Source: Isoetes taiwanensis (taxonomy: Eukaryota; Streptophyta; Lycopodiopsida; Isoetales; Isoetaceae). Taken from it: DNA of 64,000 nt. The notes below the pieces were generated by a model. It was not told the origin of the DNA, did not search any database, and saw nothing but the letters and a program-made list of their open reading frames with translations. Shown one piece after another: positions 1-9,151 of the stretch (the first letter of the stretch is position 1; every line of letters starts with the position of its first letter). The stretch spans positions 2,465,246 to 2,529,245 of the forward strand of contig JAJEKV010000071.1 of the NCBI GenBank assembly GCA_021234155.1, written 5' to 3'. The position numbers and the translations under genes were made by a program.

Positions 1-66
1 ACTCCAAGAGTGCACCAGGAGCATGTTAGGTTCAGACCTAATGGCCCTCTCGCGCACTCTTAGAGT
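1..66. repeat. Nested palindrome copy 1 of 5
   Basis: The outer arms are ACTCCAAGAGTGC at 1-13 and GCACTCTTAGAGT at 54-66, which pair with one mismatch. An inner inverted repeat, GTTAGGT against ACCTAA, lies near 25-41. The same arrangement occurs at 215, 425, 2039 and 2250. The copy may continue to the left of the window. Confidence 0.85.
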
Positions 67-214
67 AGTCACCCCATATGAACCCTAGAACTTGGCCTTA
101 AGAACCCCAAATGGTAAAATAAAAGATGAAATCCCAGTTAAAATGCTCGAAATAGCTAGAATTTTATCCTGAAACATCGAAAAACATTAAGTACAAGTCA
201 CTTTTGGAACAGTG

Positions 215-282
215 ACTCCAAGAGTGTGCCAGAGTATAGTTAGGTCCCGACCTAACCCCCCCCTCGCGCACTCTTAGAGTCG
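215..282. repeat. Nested palindrome copy 2 of 5
   Basis: The outer arms GACTCCAAGAG and CTCTTAGAGTC enclose the inner perfect palindrome GTTAGGTC-CC-GACCTAAC and a C-rich run. It starts 214 bp after copy 1. The spacers also share a short segment: TTAAAATGCTCGAAATAG near 138 resembles TTAAAATGCTTAAAATAG near 352. This suggests a decayed tandem satellite with a conserved palindromic core. Confidence 0.88.
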
Positions 283-424
283 TCCCTAAAAGTGACCTCA
301 AAAATTGATTATAAATTACTCAAAGGGTCAAAGTAATAATAGGATCTTGCTTAAAATGCTTAAAATAGTGGGTAACAACATGTAAATTGTGTAAATTGGA
401 TGTGTTGGAGCAGAGAAGGCCAAC

Positions 425-490
425 GACTCCAAGAGTGCGCCAGACCATAGTTAGGTCCCGACCTAACCCCATCCTCGCGCACTCTTAGAG
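425..490. repeat. Nested palindrome copy 3 of 5
   Basis: The outer arms are GACTCCAAGAGTGCGC and GCGCACTCTTAGAG, and the inner palindrome is GTTAGGTC-CC-GACCTAAC. It starts 210 bp after copy 2 and ends about 225 bp upstream of the start codon of the H3-like gene. Confidence 0.88.
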
Positions 491-560
491 CCATTCGAAG
501 AAGCAGGAGCAAACAAGACCCCAATTTCGCCCAAGATGAGGAGACTTTCGCCAGCAAACT

Positions 561-714
561 AACCAGAAGACTAAATCGATCGAACCCTAAAAATTCAACC
601 CTAAAAATTACGGGACATAGGCTCATTTTTTTAGGGTTTCTCCCGTGCTTCCACGAGCTCCTTCTGATTAGCCGAACTTTTGGCGCCCTGCTCCAAATCA
701 GACGCTGTCATACA
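561..714 (+). promoter_or_regulatory. Leader or promoter region of the H3-like gene
   Basis: Two ACCCTAAAAATT motifs (about 585-608), the second followed by ACGGGACATA, and a later TTAGGGTTT lie in this stretch. These are telo-box-like motifs, which are common in promoters of plant histone and ribosomal-protein genes. The retroelement units open with a similar block, AAACCCTAAAAATTTTAGGG then CATA, near 2390. No clear TATA box is seen here. The start context ACAATGGCT at 712-720 fits the plant consensus, with A at -3 and G at +4. Confidence 0.45.
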
Positions 715-1356
715 ATGGCTAGGACCAAACAAACCACCCGCAAGCCAAAGAAGGACGATAGACCCAGCGCCCAAGTGCTCGCCGCTGAACAGAAGCTCAA
801 AGATGCTAACGACAAACTGAAGGCTGACATGGAGAGGCGGCCTAGGTATTACAGGAATTTGGAAAAGAGGCGCAGGAAAGAAGAAAAGGCCAGGAAGAAA
901 GAAGAAAAGGCAAAGAGAAGAGAAGAAAGAGCCAAGAGAAAGGAGGAGAAAGCGAGAAGAAAAGCAGATGAGGAGGTTGCAGAAGCAGAAGACGACCAAT
1001 GGCGAGAGCAAAGAACCAAGAATAGAGAGGATCCCGACCCCAAAGGAAAAAGGGTAATGACTGAAGAACCCCCACCTAAGAAGAGGAGAACCTCGGTCGG
1101 CGTAACCATAAACGAACCAACCGAAGGCGAACAACCTCCAGCCTCGTCAGAAGACACCGATGATATAGCAGAACTCTTGAGGCAACCCTTCTCGGAATGG
1201 GAGAATCCTCACATCAGAAGCCTAACCCTCGTCCGGACACAGATGAAACGCCGGAGGAAGAACCACTCCCAGCTCAAGATGCAGCTGAGACGCAGATTGA
1301 CCTACCTCCGCCATTACCCCCACCATTTTTGGAATGGCAAGAAGCAAAGAAACTAG
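715..1356 (+). CDS. Histone H3-like protein, N-terminal part (H3 tail plus long charged coiled coil)
   Basis: The ORF opens MARTKQTTRKPKK. This matches the histone H3 tail at A1, R2, T3, K4, Q5, T6, R8 and K9, with A7 replaced by T and S10 by P. Residues about 25-105 are a very Lys/Glu/Arg-rich segment predicted to be helical or coiled coil. A KKRR nuclear-localisation-type cluster follows near residue 125, then an acidic stretch near 145-155. The reading frame that ends the gene (1197-1895) is the -1 frame relative to this one. Both frames are open between 1164 and 1356, so the true passage must lie there. A single-base deletion, a sequencing error or recoding would explain it. The last ~50 residues of this ORF are probably out of frame. 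Canonical H3 is about 136 residues and has no such insert. The tail match is seen directly; a role in chromatin is inferred. Confidence 0.8.
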   Translation: MARTKQTTRKPKKDDRPSAQVLAAEQKLKDANDKLKADMERRPRYYRNLEKRRRKEEKARKKEEKAKRREERAKRKEEKARRKADEEVAEAEDDQWREQRTKNREDPDPKGKRVMTEEPPPKKRRTSVGVTINEPTEGEQPPASSEDTDDIAELLRQPFSEWENPHIRSLTLVRTQMKRRRKNHSQLKMQLRRRLTYLRHYPHHFWNGKKQRN

Positions 1357-1895
1357 ATGCAGAGAAAGCAGCTGGCAAGAAAGCAACCAAAATCGCCCGC
1401 GACTCGTACACCTTGGGGCCGGAGAGGAGGTACAAGAAAGAATTAGCAGATTACAAAGTATACAAGAAGATGCACGAGGAATACGTAGCCTATTACGAAG
1501 CAAACAGGGTCAAAGTTGTCGAAGGAGGGAGGCCAACTCGAGAAGCATTCCAGCTCAAACCTCCGCCAGAACTGCCAGAACCCCCCAAGAAGCCTATGAA
1601 GAGATCCCAAGACTCCCCTTTTGCGAGAGCCCTGCGAGAAATCAAACACTTCCAAAGGAGCTATGGATTCCTCATCCCGAGAGCAGCATTCCAGAGGTTC
1701 GTCCGAGAAATCTTGTGGGAGTTCGACCCCAACAAGCAAGTAACCAACGACATGTTACTCGCTTTACAAGAAGCAGTAGAGATGGAGGTCGTACATCATT
1801 TCGAGGATTCATTGGCATGCACTCTCCATGCAAAAAGAGTCACCCTTCAACCAAAGGATATGAAACTGGCTAAATACATCAAGAGGAGAGACTAA
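1197..1895 (+). CDS. Histone H3-like protein, C-terminal part with complete H3 histone fold
   Basis: The ORF first gives a proline/acid-rich linker (residues 1-50) and a Lys/Glu/Tyr-rich segment (50-140). From residue 145 to 232 it aligns along the whole globular part of histone H3. ALREI..FQ (145-153) is the alpha-N helix, FQRFVREI (165-172) is alpha-1, ALQEA (189-193) lies in alpha-2, FEDS (202-205), HAKRVT (211-216) and PKD (219-221) follow. The span of 88 residues nearly equals the 89 of canonical H3. The spacing between VREI and ALQEA is 16, as in canonical H3 and two fewer than in maize-type CENH3. Positions equivalent to C110, H113, R116 and D123, used in H3-H3' contacts, are kept. With the upstream frame the whole protein would be about 393 residues. 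No intron is needed except perhaps at the frame change. It is either a host H3 variant or a retroelement-borne H3. Confidence 0.85.
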   Translation: MGESSHQKPNPRPDTDETPEEEPLPAQDAAETQIDLPPPLPPPFLEWQEAKKLDAEKAAGKKATKIARDSYTLGPERRYKKELADYKVYKKMHEEYVAYYEANRVKVVEGGRPTREAFQLKPPPELPEPPKKPMKRSQDSPFARALREIKHFQRSYGFLIPRAAFQRFVREILWEFDPNKQVTNDMLLALQEAVEMEVVHHFEDSLACTLHAKRVTLQPKDMKLAKYIKRRD

Positions 1896-1956
1896 TAGAA
1901 GGGAAATTACCTTTTTGTAACTAACAGGGTTATATGTGATGTATGAAATTTTGAAT

Positions 1957-1962
1957 AATAAA
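1957..1962 (+). terminator. Candidate polyadenylation signal AATAAA
   Basis: AATAAA lies 62 bases after the stop codon of the H3-like gene in an AT-rich 3' flank. Replication-dependent animal histone genes use a stem-loop instead; plant histone mRNAs are polyadenylated, so this fits a plant gene. Only the motif supports it. Confidence 0.45.
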
Positions 1963-2038
1963 GATATATAGTCGTTTAAAAATGTGCATTCATTAGGTAC
2001 AGTATTAGTTTTTGAGCAATTGGGGTAATTTGACCAAC

Positions 2039-2105
2039 GACTCCAAGAGTGCACCAGAGCATAGTTAGGTCCCGACCTAACCCTCTCCGCGCGGACTCTT
2101 AGAGT
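2039..2105. repeat. Nested palindrome copy 4 of 5
   Basis: The outer arms GACTCCAAGAGT and ACTCTTAGAGT flank the inner palindrome GTTAGGTC-CC-GACCTAAC. It lies 144 bp after the H3-like stop codon, so copies flank the gene on both sides in the same orientation. Confidence 0.86.
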
Positions 2106-2249
2106 TATCCAGCCAACTGGAACAGTCATTAGACCTACTTGCTCCAAACCGGGTAAATAAACAAAGAAACTCGCATTTAGGAAGAAAACTAAAAGGGAAT
2201 TACCCCTTCCACCGCATTTTTTGGATCCATTTGACAGCAATAGGCTAAC

Positions 2250-2317
2250 GACTCCAAGAGTGCGCCAGAGCATACTTAGGTCCCAACCTAACACCCCCCT
2301 CGCGCACTCTTAGAGTC
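2250..2317. repeat. Nested palindrome copy 5 of 5
   Basis: The outer arms are GACTCCAAGAGTGCGC and GCGCACTCTTAGAGTC. The inner repeat is slightly decayed (CTTAGGTCCCAACCTAA). It starts 211 bp after copy 4 and ends about 49 bp before retroelement unit A. Confidence 0.86.
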
Positions 2318-2387
2318 GCCCAACCTTCCCAAGTTCATAACTTGAGCTAGACAAACTTTAGCCTTCATCCCAAATATCAGGAGTTTT

Positions 2388-2460
2388 AGAAACCCTAAAA
2401 ATTTTAGGGCATAAATTCCCTATATATACCCGTATAACCCCTAAACCTCAACCACAAAGA
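2388..2460 (+). promoter_or_regulatory. TATA-type leader of unit A
   Basis: A telo-box (AAACCCTAA) and the inverted pair CCTAAAAATTTTAGG precede TATATATA at 2421-2428, followed by a CA-rich leader. The block is conserved in all three units (TATATATA also at 9034 and 23165), which supports a real core promoter about 120 bp upstream of the ORF1 start. Confidence 0.55.
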
Positions 2461-2540
2461 TTGCTCCCCGCGATTGAGGCGATCTCCCGGCTTACTCAAA
2501 GGCTCCCGGTTCCGCTTGATATCGGCAAACAATTCTCGCC

Positions 2541-4062
2541 ATGGCTACGTAATCTTTCATCGGTTGGTATAGCCCCCACGCTTTGAAGTAGATGTCAATA
2601 TAGTATTCCAAGTATTTCAAAAAGAATTTGACCTTTCAGCAACCCTGAACTCCAATCCTTTCTACCAGCAAGTCCTGCAAGAATTCCAAGAGAAAGTTAT
2701 CCCTAGCTTACAGAAGATACCGCCATGCATAGGGTACTTTGTACCAAGGACCCAGAATGATGCAAAGCGGCCCTCGGTCATGTACCCAATATTGCCAAAG
2801 TATTGCGGAACGTAACCAACCGCTTACCAGCCTACATGACCCTAACCAAAGAATGGAAAAGTTTTCTCCTCCTACAACACTGACCTTTAGCGATATATCT
2901 AGTATATAGGGTCAAACCATAATAGGCTTAACCATCAATTCAGCCACCGGAGGTCACACCCTTGGACGCAAAGTTGATTTAACGACTACCGCCGGAGTAT
3001 GAAGAGACCATAGCGTAAGCATCCGAGAGAGTGAAAACTCCGAAAGGTGAAAAGCGAGGATGACATAGAGGTGGACCCAGAGGGGGAACGCCGGGCGAAC
3101 AAGACATCACCCGCCTCGAAGCCGACAGACCACCCCGAGGATTGCACAACCAATCGGGTTGGGAATAACAAGTTTAGCACCAATCATAGTCGAAGGACAA
3201 GAATACTTGCCGCTAAATGACATCAAAACCTCCCCTAAATCAGGGGACAGAGGGCTACCGTTGTTGATCTAACTCCTTCACCATCTACGGAGACAGCCGG
3301 ATTTAGAAGACTTCATTGACCAAGAAACTGAAGATTTTCCGTGCAAACACGAAGCGCCTACTTACACAGATACACCATGCTCCGGACATTGAAGCTTACG
3401 GCGCTATCAGAGGTATGATGACGGAAGAACTCCCTACCGAGGAGGAGTTTAGAGCACTTCAAGAGCAGATGGGAATAAGGGGGAAGACAACAAGAGTACT
3501 TCAAGGGGAGTCTTCTTCCTCGCAAGAACAGTAGCAAAATTCCAAGGAGAGCCACAAACCCGACAAGTGTACCTAACGCTCTTCCGGGATTATAAGGAAT
3601 TAGTTCAAGTACCCATCGACAAGATTATCGCCAAGGCACGTGGGTACCTCAGAGCACGTGGAGGAGTACGAGAACAGCAAAGACTCAAATATTATCTTCC
3701 GCTCCTAATGCATCGGTAGAGTAATAATATTTCACAAGCGCCAGCCCACACGAGAGGAAGCCGCGGCAGATGCTAGTAGCACTTTCGGGATTTGGCATGC
3801 ACGCACGCTTATCAGAAAAAGTCGACCATGTTATTTTGGTGAAGCGGAAAATAGCCTTGGGCATTTTCGACTTTGCAGTACCACACCTTCGACAAGGTAG
3901 GTTAGTAAAGGACAAAGAGCTCATACCTCCCATAGACGGGTGGAAGAGCTAGCATCCGCCATCCGAGGGGGATCAGCAAGGGATATACTCAGGAACTTGG
4001 GAAGTACAGTAGGTACAGCCAAAGTAAAGAAGTTCCTTGAGGATCACCCAGACTATCAGTAA
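2541..4062 (+). pseudogene. ORF1 of unit A, frame-broken
   Basis: This is homologous over its full length to ORF1 of units B and C. The start codon at 2541 is followed by an in-frame TAA where unit C reads CAGAA. Several further indels follow. Readable fragments include the EELPTEEEFRALQEQMGI segment (3421-3475) and LSEKVDHVILVKRK (3806-3850). The stop TAA at 4060-4062 matches that of unit B. I recognise no domain. The length (~507 codons) and position upstream of gag make it an extra ORF not found in the usual gag-pol chromovirus plan. Confidence 0.65.
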
Positions 4063-4220
4063 ATCAATGTAATGGAAATCATGACTACTGTATTAAGATA
4101 TATCGGCTATATATATTAATATAAGACCCTTTTTGAATTGCATTTCAAAATGTCTTTTTGGTATCGTTGTCTTAACAATCATATCATTTAAACACCTAAT
4201 GCAACCAACAAAAGGAACTC

Positions 4221-4601
4221 ATGATAAATGGTGCCAATGTAATATGTGCAGTCAGAGCAGCTAGGAATGTCGACCTTGAGTTCCAAGCCCAAGGCGATCA
4301 GACACCTCTCAGACAATTCCAGCCTCGGGAACTATTCGAAGAGTATTACGCACCGACACCGGAAGAAGAAATCTCGCAGATGAGGTCAGATCTGCAAGAA
4401 ATCAAAGCCATGCTGGTAGGCAGAGGAAGAAACAAGCAGGACCAGAATGTACAGGTCCCAGAGGCCCGTTCTCAGCACAAAGGAAAGGAGAAAAAGAGGA
4501 ACCGACCCAGATCTTCTAGTTCCAGCTCTTCCGACAGCTCGGATTCAAGCTCGAAGTCCGAGGAGGAAACAAGAAGAACGGCCCGAAGGAAGAAAGAATA
4601 A
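4221..4601 (+). CDS. Gag N-terminal segment, unit A
   Basis: This 126-residue ORF starts 158 bp after the ORF1 stop. An acidic N-terminal part contains EYYAPTPEEEISQMRSDLQE. It is followed by a basic, serine-rich SR-like tract (GKEKKRNRPRSSSSSSSDSS) and ends by frameshift. Units B and C contain the same start region at 10838 and 24968. It is presumably the N-terminal domain of the Gag polyprotein that forms the virus-like particle. The serine/arginine tract could bind nucleic acid. Role by position and family. Confidence 0.6.
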   Translation: MINGANVICAVRAARNVDLEFQAQGDQTPLRQFQPRELFEEYYAPTPEEEISQMRSDLQEIKAMLVGRGRNKQDQNVQVPEARSQHKGKEKKRNRPRSSSSSSSDSSDSSSKSEEETRRTARRKKE

Positions 4602-4776
4602 CGGAGGCAGCAAGGCCAATCCGACTACCGTAAGAAGGTCGATTCGCTTTAAGTAATGTTTGAAAGCACGAAAATGGAACAGCTTTTCCGCTTAAAAACA
4701 GATCGTGGATGGAAGTCAAGCATGGCTAGACGAGATGAGTGAGTACGGAAATGCTTACGCATGAAAGATAAAGATA

Positions 4777-5125
4777 ATGGCAGTGGTAGCCACCGCTAAC
4801 TTGAAAGGGGCAGCCCGTATTTGGTGGAGGGGTTATGCTAAAGCCCATGGAATGAGCAGAGACAAGTGCAGGTTCACAAAGTTCGCAAGGGCCTTCAAAA
4901 AGCACTATGTTCCAAGAGAACACAAGTGCCACCAGATGCAAGCATTCCACAGATTGCAACAGGGGAACAAATGCATTGAAATATACGGAAGAGTTCATGA
5001 GGTTGAGGCTATATGTGCCAAAACTCAGCGAGAGAAGAGCAGTGGAAGGCTATCTGGAGGGGTTGAATGAGGACCTATGGAAGATAGTCCGAGCCCTCAA
5101 CCCACGCCAAGATTCGGAGGCTTGA
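4777..5125 (+). pseudogene. Gag core domain, unit A
   Basis: Two overlapping frames together show the retrotransposon Gag core pattern: LKGAARIWWRGYAKAHG, then FKKHYVPREHKCHQM, QGNKCIEIY and LRLYVPKLSERRAVEGYL. The W-W pair and the F-YVP motif are typical of the retrotrans_gag family. A one-base shift near 4980 splits it. Units B and C carry the same domain. Confidence 0.7.
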
Positions 5126-6430
5126 AGCTTAAGGCACCGAGCCTACAAGGGACAGGCCTCGTAAAAGTGAACCCAAGCAATTGGTATGACAAAGGAAAAG
5201 CATATGGAGGTCGAGCCCAAGAGCAAACAGTCCATCGCCTGCAAAGACACCATACACCGGAAATCAATGGAAACAGCCAGAGAAAAAGCAGGTCAGCTTC
5301 AAAGAGAAAGGACAAGGGGAGGCTCAAATTATTCAAAAGACAGTCAAGTAGTTCCTCAACTCCATCCCGAAAAGAAAAGCGGCAGGAATGTATAGAAAAA
5401 CAGTTGAAGCTTAGGTGTTTCCAAGTGGGGCATAGAACACACAACCGCCTGCTCAGTAATGAATGCAAAGACTTTATGAGATGGGAGGTTGGGAGACCCA
5501 AACATGTAAGAAGAGGAGGACTAAAGACGCTTAACTATATCCATGGTGAGTGTCACATCTTTGCCGCCATAGACACGTAAAAGCGCAGAGAGCCGCATAC
5601 CAAGTAATATCCACGATTGGTAAAATAGCCGCCAAATCTTTTATAGTCCTCATAGATCGTGGCGCTCCCACAATTTCGCCACCAAGGATGGCACAAATGC
5701 TAAAGTTGAAAACACTAAAGTCTAAGCCTGCACCAAGAGTAGTGTTAGCCGAGCCATCATAAGCACACGGGCCGGCAAGAGGGTGAATTTCAATCTAGAC
5801 TTACCGGGTATCAATATTGAAATGGGAGCAGAGATCATGAGCATAGGAAAATATGACCTCATCATAGGTATGGAATACCTCAATCCGGCGAAAGCACAAA
5901 TAGATTGTGGAGAGCGGAAGGTGAAGCTCACGGCGCCTAACGGGAAAATCATAGAAATCTCAGGTAAGCAAGTGACACCTATAATGCAATGCATGTCGAG
6001 TAAGAAATTACTTAGATGCATCAAAAGGAGCAAGTTGCATACATCTTCAAATTAGAACTTGCGAAGAAGAAGAGGCACCAGAAGATAAGGAAGATAAACC
6101 AAGAAGCAAACTTGTAGTAGCCAAGCTAATAGAGGAATTCCATGACTTGTTCCCCGATGAAATCAAGGAGCTTCCGCCATATAGGGGAGTAGAGTGCTAA
6201 ATTGCACTTTCGAACTGTGCACTAAGCCCACGCAGTAAGGCACCATATAGAATGACAGCTCACCTAACTATCGAGTTGAAGAAGCAATTGCAAGAGCTAT
6301 TAGACCTAGGGTTCATAAGACCTAGTGTCTCCGCTCGGAGCCCCCATATTATTCGGCCAAAAGAAAGATGGAAGCTTGAGGATGTGTATTGACTATCGCC
6401 AATTAAACAAACACACAATCAAGAACAAGT
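5126..6430 (+). pseudogene. Gag tail, zinc knuckle, protease and RT start, unit A
   Basis: The stretch is collinear with the intact 456-residue ORF of unit B but is cut by frameshifts. The zinc-knuckle stretch (about 5401-5455) has lost its second Cys codon. The protease active-site region near 5640-5670 reads LIDRGAP where unit B has LIDCGSS. The flap-like segment IGMEYLNPAKAQIDCGERKVKL (5860-5930) is readable in the 5783-6055 ORF. RT motif APYRMTA lies near 6240. Confidence 0.7.
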
Positions 6431-7777
6431 ATGCCTTACCCTGAAGCGGATGACCCGATGGATCAATTACAAAGCGCCGTGGTCTTCCAAGATAGACTTA
6501 AGGTCCGGATATCATCAAATCAGAATCAAAGAGGAAGATATTCACAAGACGGCCTTCCAACAAGATACCACCACTATGAATTTGGCCATGCCATTTGGCC
6601 TATCAAATGCCTTCAAAGAACGTTCATGAGACTCATGAACGATATCTTTCGAGAATTCCTTGACACATTTGTTATCGTGTTCTTCGATGACATTTTGGTG
6701 TATAGCAAGTCCCTAGAGGAGCATATTCAGCACTTTAGAAGGGTACTTGAGAAGCTGAGAAGACACCAGCTTTATGCGAAGTTGTCGAAATGTCATTTCG
6801 CCACCGAAAGAGTGGAATACTTGGGGCATATCATATCAGCAGACGGCATCTCCACCGATCCGGCAAAGATCCAAGCAGTGATTGAATGGCCAGCACCAAA
6901 GAACATACACGAGGTGAGAAGTTTTTTGGGCTTAGCAGGATATTATAGAAAGTTCATCAAGAACTTTGCTAAGATAGCAGCACCCTTAACGGACCTTACC
7001 AAGGCAGAAAAGATAAAAGACTGGGTGGCACATTGGCAAAAGAAGGCTCAAGTAGGATTTGAGAAGTTAAAGGAGGCCTTAACAACCGCCCATGTCTTAA
7101 CATTGCATGATCCAGAGAAGGACAAGCTAGTCGCAACTGATGCGAGCAAGATTGCGACGGGAGCAGTCTTAATGCAAGAGGAAAGAGTCGTAGCATACGA
7201 TTCACGAAAGACGAATGACGCAGAGACTCGCTACCCGACACATGATCAGGAGCTATTGGCAGTAGTAAGAGCTTTAAAGATCTGGAGACACTATCTATTG
7301 GGAAGGAATTTCCAATTAGATACCGACCACCAGAGTCTGCAGTACATCTTCACGCAACCATTGTTGAATTTAAGACAAAGAAGATGGATGGAGTTCCTCG
7401 AAGAGTACGACTTCGAGATTGTATACAAGCCAGGGAAACTCAATGTGGTCGCAGACGCTCTATCAAGGCACCCCTTAACAACAAGGGTGCATTGCAATGT
7501 CATATCAACACTTACCAGTGAGTTTGGCAAGAAAATAGAAGAAACGCTGCCAACAGACAAGGACTTCCAGGAAGTATGGGCTAGCCTCTCTAAAGAGGCA
7601 AGAAGGGACAAAGAGAGAGAAGCCTTCAAACATTTTAAGAAGGAAGGAAAGCTCTTGTACCATAAAAATAAGTTGTGTGTGCCGGAATCATCCGGAGTCA
7701 GAAGGTTGATTCTCCATGACACCCACAACAACCCAATAGCCGGCCACGCAGTTTTTTTAAAACCTACTTCAAGATAA
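6431..7777 (+). CDS. Pol segment, unit A: RT, RNase H and start of integrase
   Basis: This is the longest surviving pol ORF in the array (448 residues). After a frame-scrambled RT beginning, it reads [16 protein letters not shown] and the catalytic box [12 protein letters not shown] (about residues 84-95), then the thumb segment [11 protein letters not shown] and [16 protein letters not shown]. RNase H follows with [37 protein letters not shown] and [12 protein letters not shown], then the connection [17 protein letters not shown]. The integrase N-terminal HHCC finger begins at [12 protein letters not shown] before the frame breaks. FFDD is a normal plant Gypsy variant of the YxDD box. Confidence 0.9.
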   Translation: MPYPEADDPMDQLQSAVVFQDRLKVRISSNQNQRGRYSQDGLPTRYHHYEFGHAIWPIKCLQRTFMRLMNDIFREFLDTFVIVFFDDILVYSKSLEEHIQHFRRVLEKLRRHQLYAKLSKCHFATERVEYLGHIISADGISTDPAKIQAVIEWPAPKNIHEVRSFLGLAGYYRKFIKNFAKIAAPLTDLTKAEKIKDWVAHWQKKAQVGFEKLKEALTTAHVLTLHDPEKDKLVATDASKIATGAVLMQEERVVAYDSRKTNDAETRYPTHDQELLAVVRALKIWRHYLLGRNFQLDTDHQSLQYIFTQPLLNLRQRRWMEFLEEYDFEIVYKPGKLNVVADALSRHPLTTRVHCNVISTLTSEFGKKIEETLPTDKDFQEVWASLSKEARRDKEREAFKHFKKEGKLLYHKNKLCVPESSGVRRLILHDTHNNPIAGHAVFLKPTSR

Positions 7778-9027
7778 GAAGTAGTTACTATTGGCCGTGC
7801 ATGAAGAAGCAGATAGCAAGGTACATACGCGAAAGTGTCAGCTATGCCGCCCAGACCAAAGCGAACAACTACTAAATCCGTGAGCATTAGAGCCATTGCC
7901 GCACCAAACTCCAAGTGGGAGATAATAAGCATGGACTTCATTACAGTGGCTCCCTAGAACCATAAGGGGCAAAGATGCCTTAATGGTCGAGTCGACAAAT
8001 TGTCGAAGATGGCGACTTTGTGCCTTTGTAGGAGCACCGACACGGATTAGACAAATGGGTGCTATTCACTAAGGAGATTTTTTAGACTCCATGGGATGCC
8101 AAGAGAAATAATCTCTAATAGAGATTTGAAGTTCATGAGTGCATTCTGGCAGGATCTCTTCAGCACCATCGGAACGAAATTGTCAATGAGCACGGCTTAT
8201 CACCCTCGCATGATGGGTGACGGAGCGCACCAATTGGATACTCGAAGATATGGCGGAATTATGTCCGAACAAGAATCAAAGTGGGATGACTTCATTTACT
8301 TGGTTGAGTTTGCATACAATAGCACCAAGCAAGAGTCATCCCAAATGTCGCCGATTTATGATCAACTACGCTATCGATTGCTTGACACCGCACACTTGGC
8401 ACAACCCCATTGTCCAAGGTAGAAGTATCCCAGGATGATACCGTAGAGAGATGCAACAATTGGTTGAAGAGGTGCGAGGATACCTCCCAGCAGCAAGAAG
8501 CCGGCAAAAGAGCATAGCTGATCTAAGACCTAACAAAGAAGGGAGTTCCAAGTAGGGGACAATGTTTGGCTAAAAGATAAAAGTCAAACAAGCAAAGCTC
8601 GCGATCGGCCATTGCAAGAAGCTTGCTCCAAGGTGGGCTGGTCCATTTAAAATTGTCAAAAAGAGTAGGTAACCAAGCCTACAAATTGACTTACCAAAGA
8701 CACCCTCAAGATCCATAGAGTCTTTCACGTAAGTCTCCTAAAGAAACACACTCCTAATCCAGAGGAAGTATTGGAGACACCGAAGTTTATTGGAATTAAC
8801 GGACGATCAACTTGAGATTGTTCCCCAGGTTCTTCTCGAATCCATCTTATAAGAAGACGGTAGAAGATCTCAATTTCTCCAAAGACCTTGTGAAATGGAC
8901 GACTTACCAATGGAGGACGCCACTGGTACTACAATCGATCTTGAGAAGCATTACCCACAATGCAAGGGTCATGCAAGGGTCATCCCAAATGTCGAGTTTT
9001 AGAAACCCTAAAAATTTTAGGGCATAA
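7778..9027 (+). pseudogene. Integrase core and chromodomain of unit A, fragmented
   Basis: The YYWP and MKKQIARY part of the zinc finger is split over frames near 7780-7830. The core shows MDF (near 7931), then RLHGMPREIISNRDLKFMS-like sequence at 8085-8145 and the AYHP block near 8195. The third catalytic region, ERTNWILEDM, is in another frame at 8220-8255. The C-terminal part has KIHRVFHVSLLKKH-like sequence near 8710-8750. The chromodomain remnant LVKWT lies at 8888. It ends in a short unnatural tail at 9027, encoded by unit B's leader. Confidence 0.75.
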
Positions 9028-9151
9028 ATTCCCTATATATACACGATAACCCCTAAACCTCAACCACAAAGATCGCTCCCGCAATTGAGGCGATCTCCCG
9101 GCTTACTCAAAGGCCCCGGGCCTGCTCGAGCATCGGCAACACAATTTCGCC

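Larger units (their letters stand above)
2366..8980 (+). mobile_element. Ty3/Gypsy chromovirus-type unit A of a head-to-tail array
   Basis: This is the first of three ~6.6-kb units sharing the order TATA leader, ORF1, gag, CCHC, protease, RT, RNase H, integrase, chromodomain. Homology with the sister units starts at CATCCCAAAT (2366; also 8981 and 23110). The unit ends at GCAAGGGT just before the next CATCCCAAAT, inside the codons of the pol C-terminus. No LTR separates A from B. Many small indels break the reading frames, often where the sister copies read CAG or CTG. The left flank holds the H3-like gene rather than an LTR. Confidence 0.85.

Noticed and set aside
1317..1335. Programmed -1 frameshift at the CATTTTTGG run in the H3-like gene
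   Set aside because: The zero-frame codons (CAT TTT TGG) do not form an X XXY YYZ heptamer.
1197..1895. Assignment of the H3-like protein to centromeric CENH3
   Set aside because: Loop 1 has canonical H3 length (16 residues between VREI and ALQEA) and the tail keeps ARTKQT-RK. The LIP string before alpha-1 is CENH3-like but not enough.
1..2317. CRISPR-like array because of regularly spaced palindromes
   Set aside because: The spacing is over 200 bp, there are no spacers or cas genes, and the context is a plant genome.
7291..7941. Minus-strand 216-codon ORF opposite RNase H and integrase
   Set aside because: It is a shadow of the conserved plus-strand pol gene, and shorter shadows appear at the same place in the other units.
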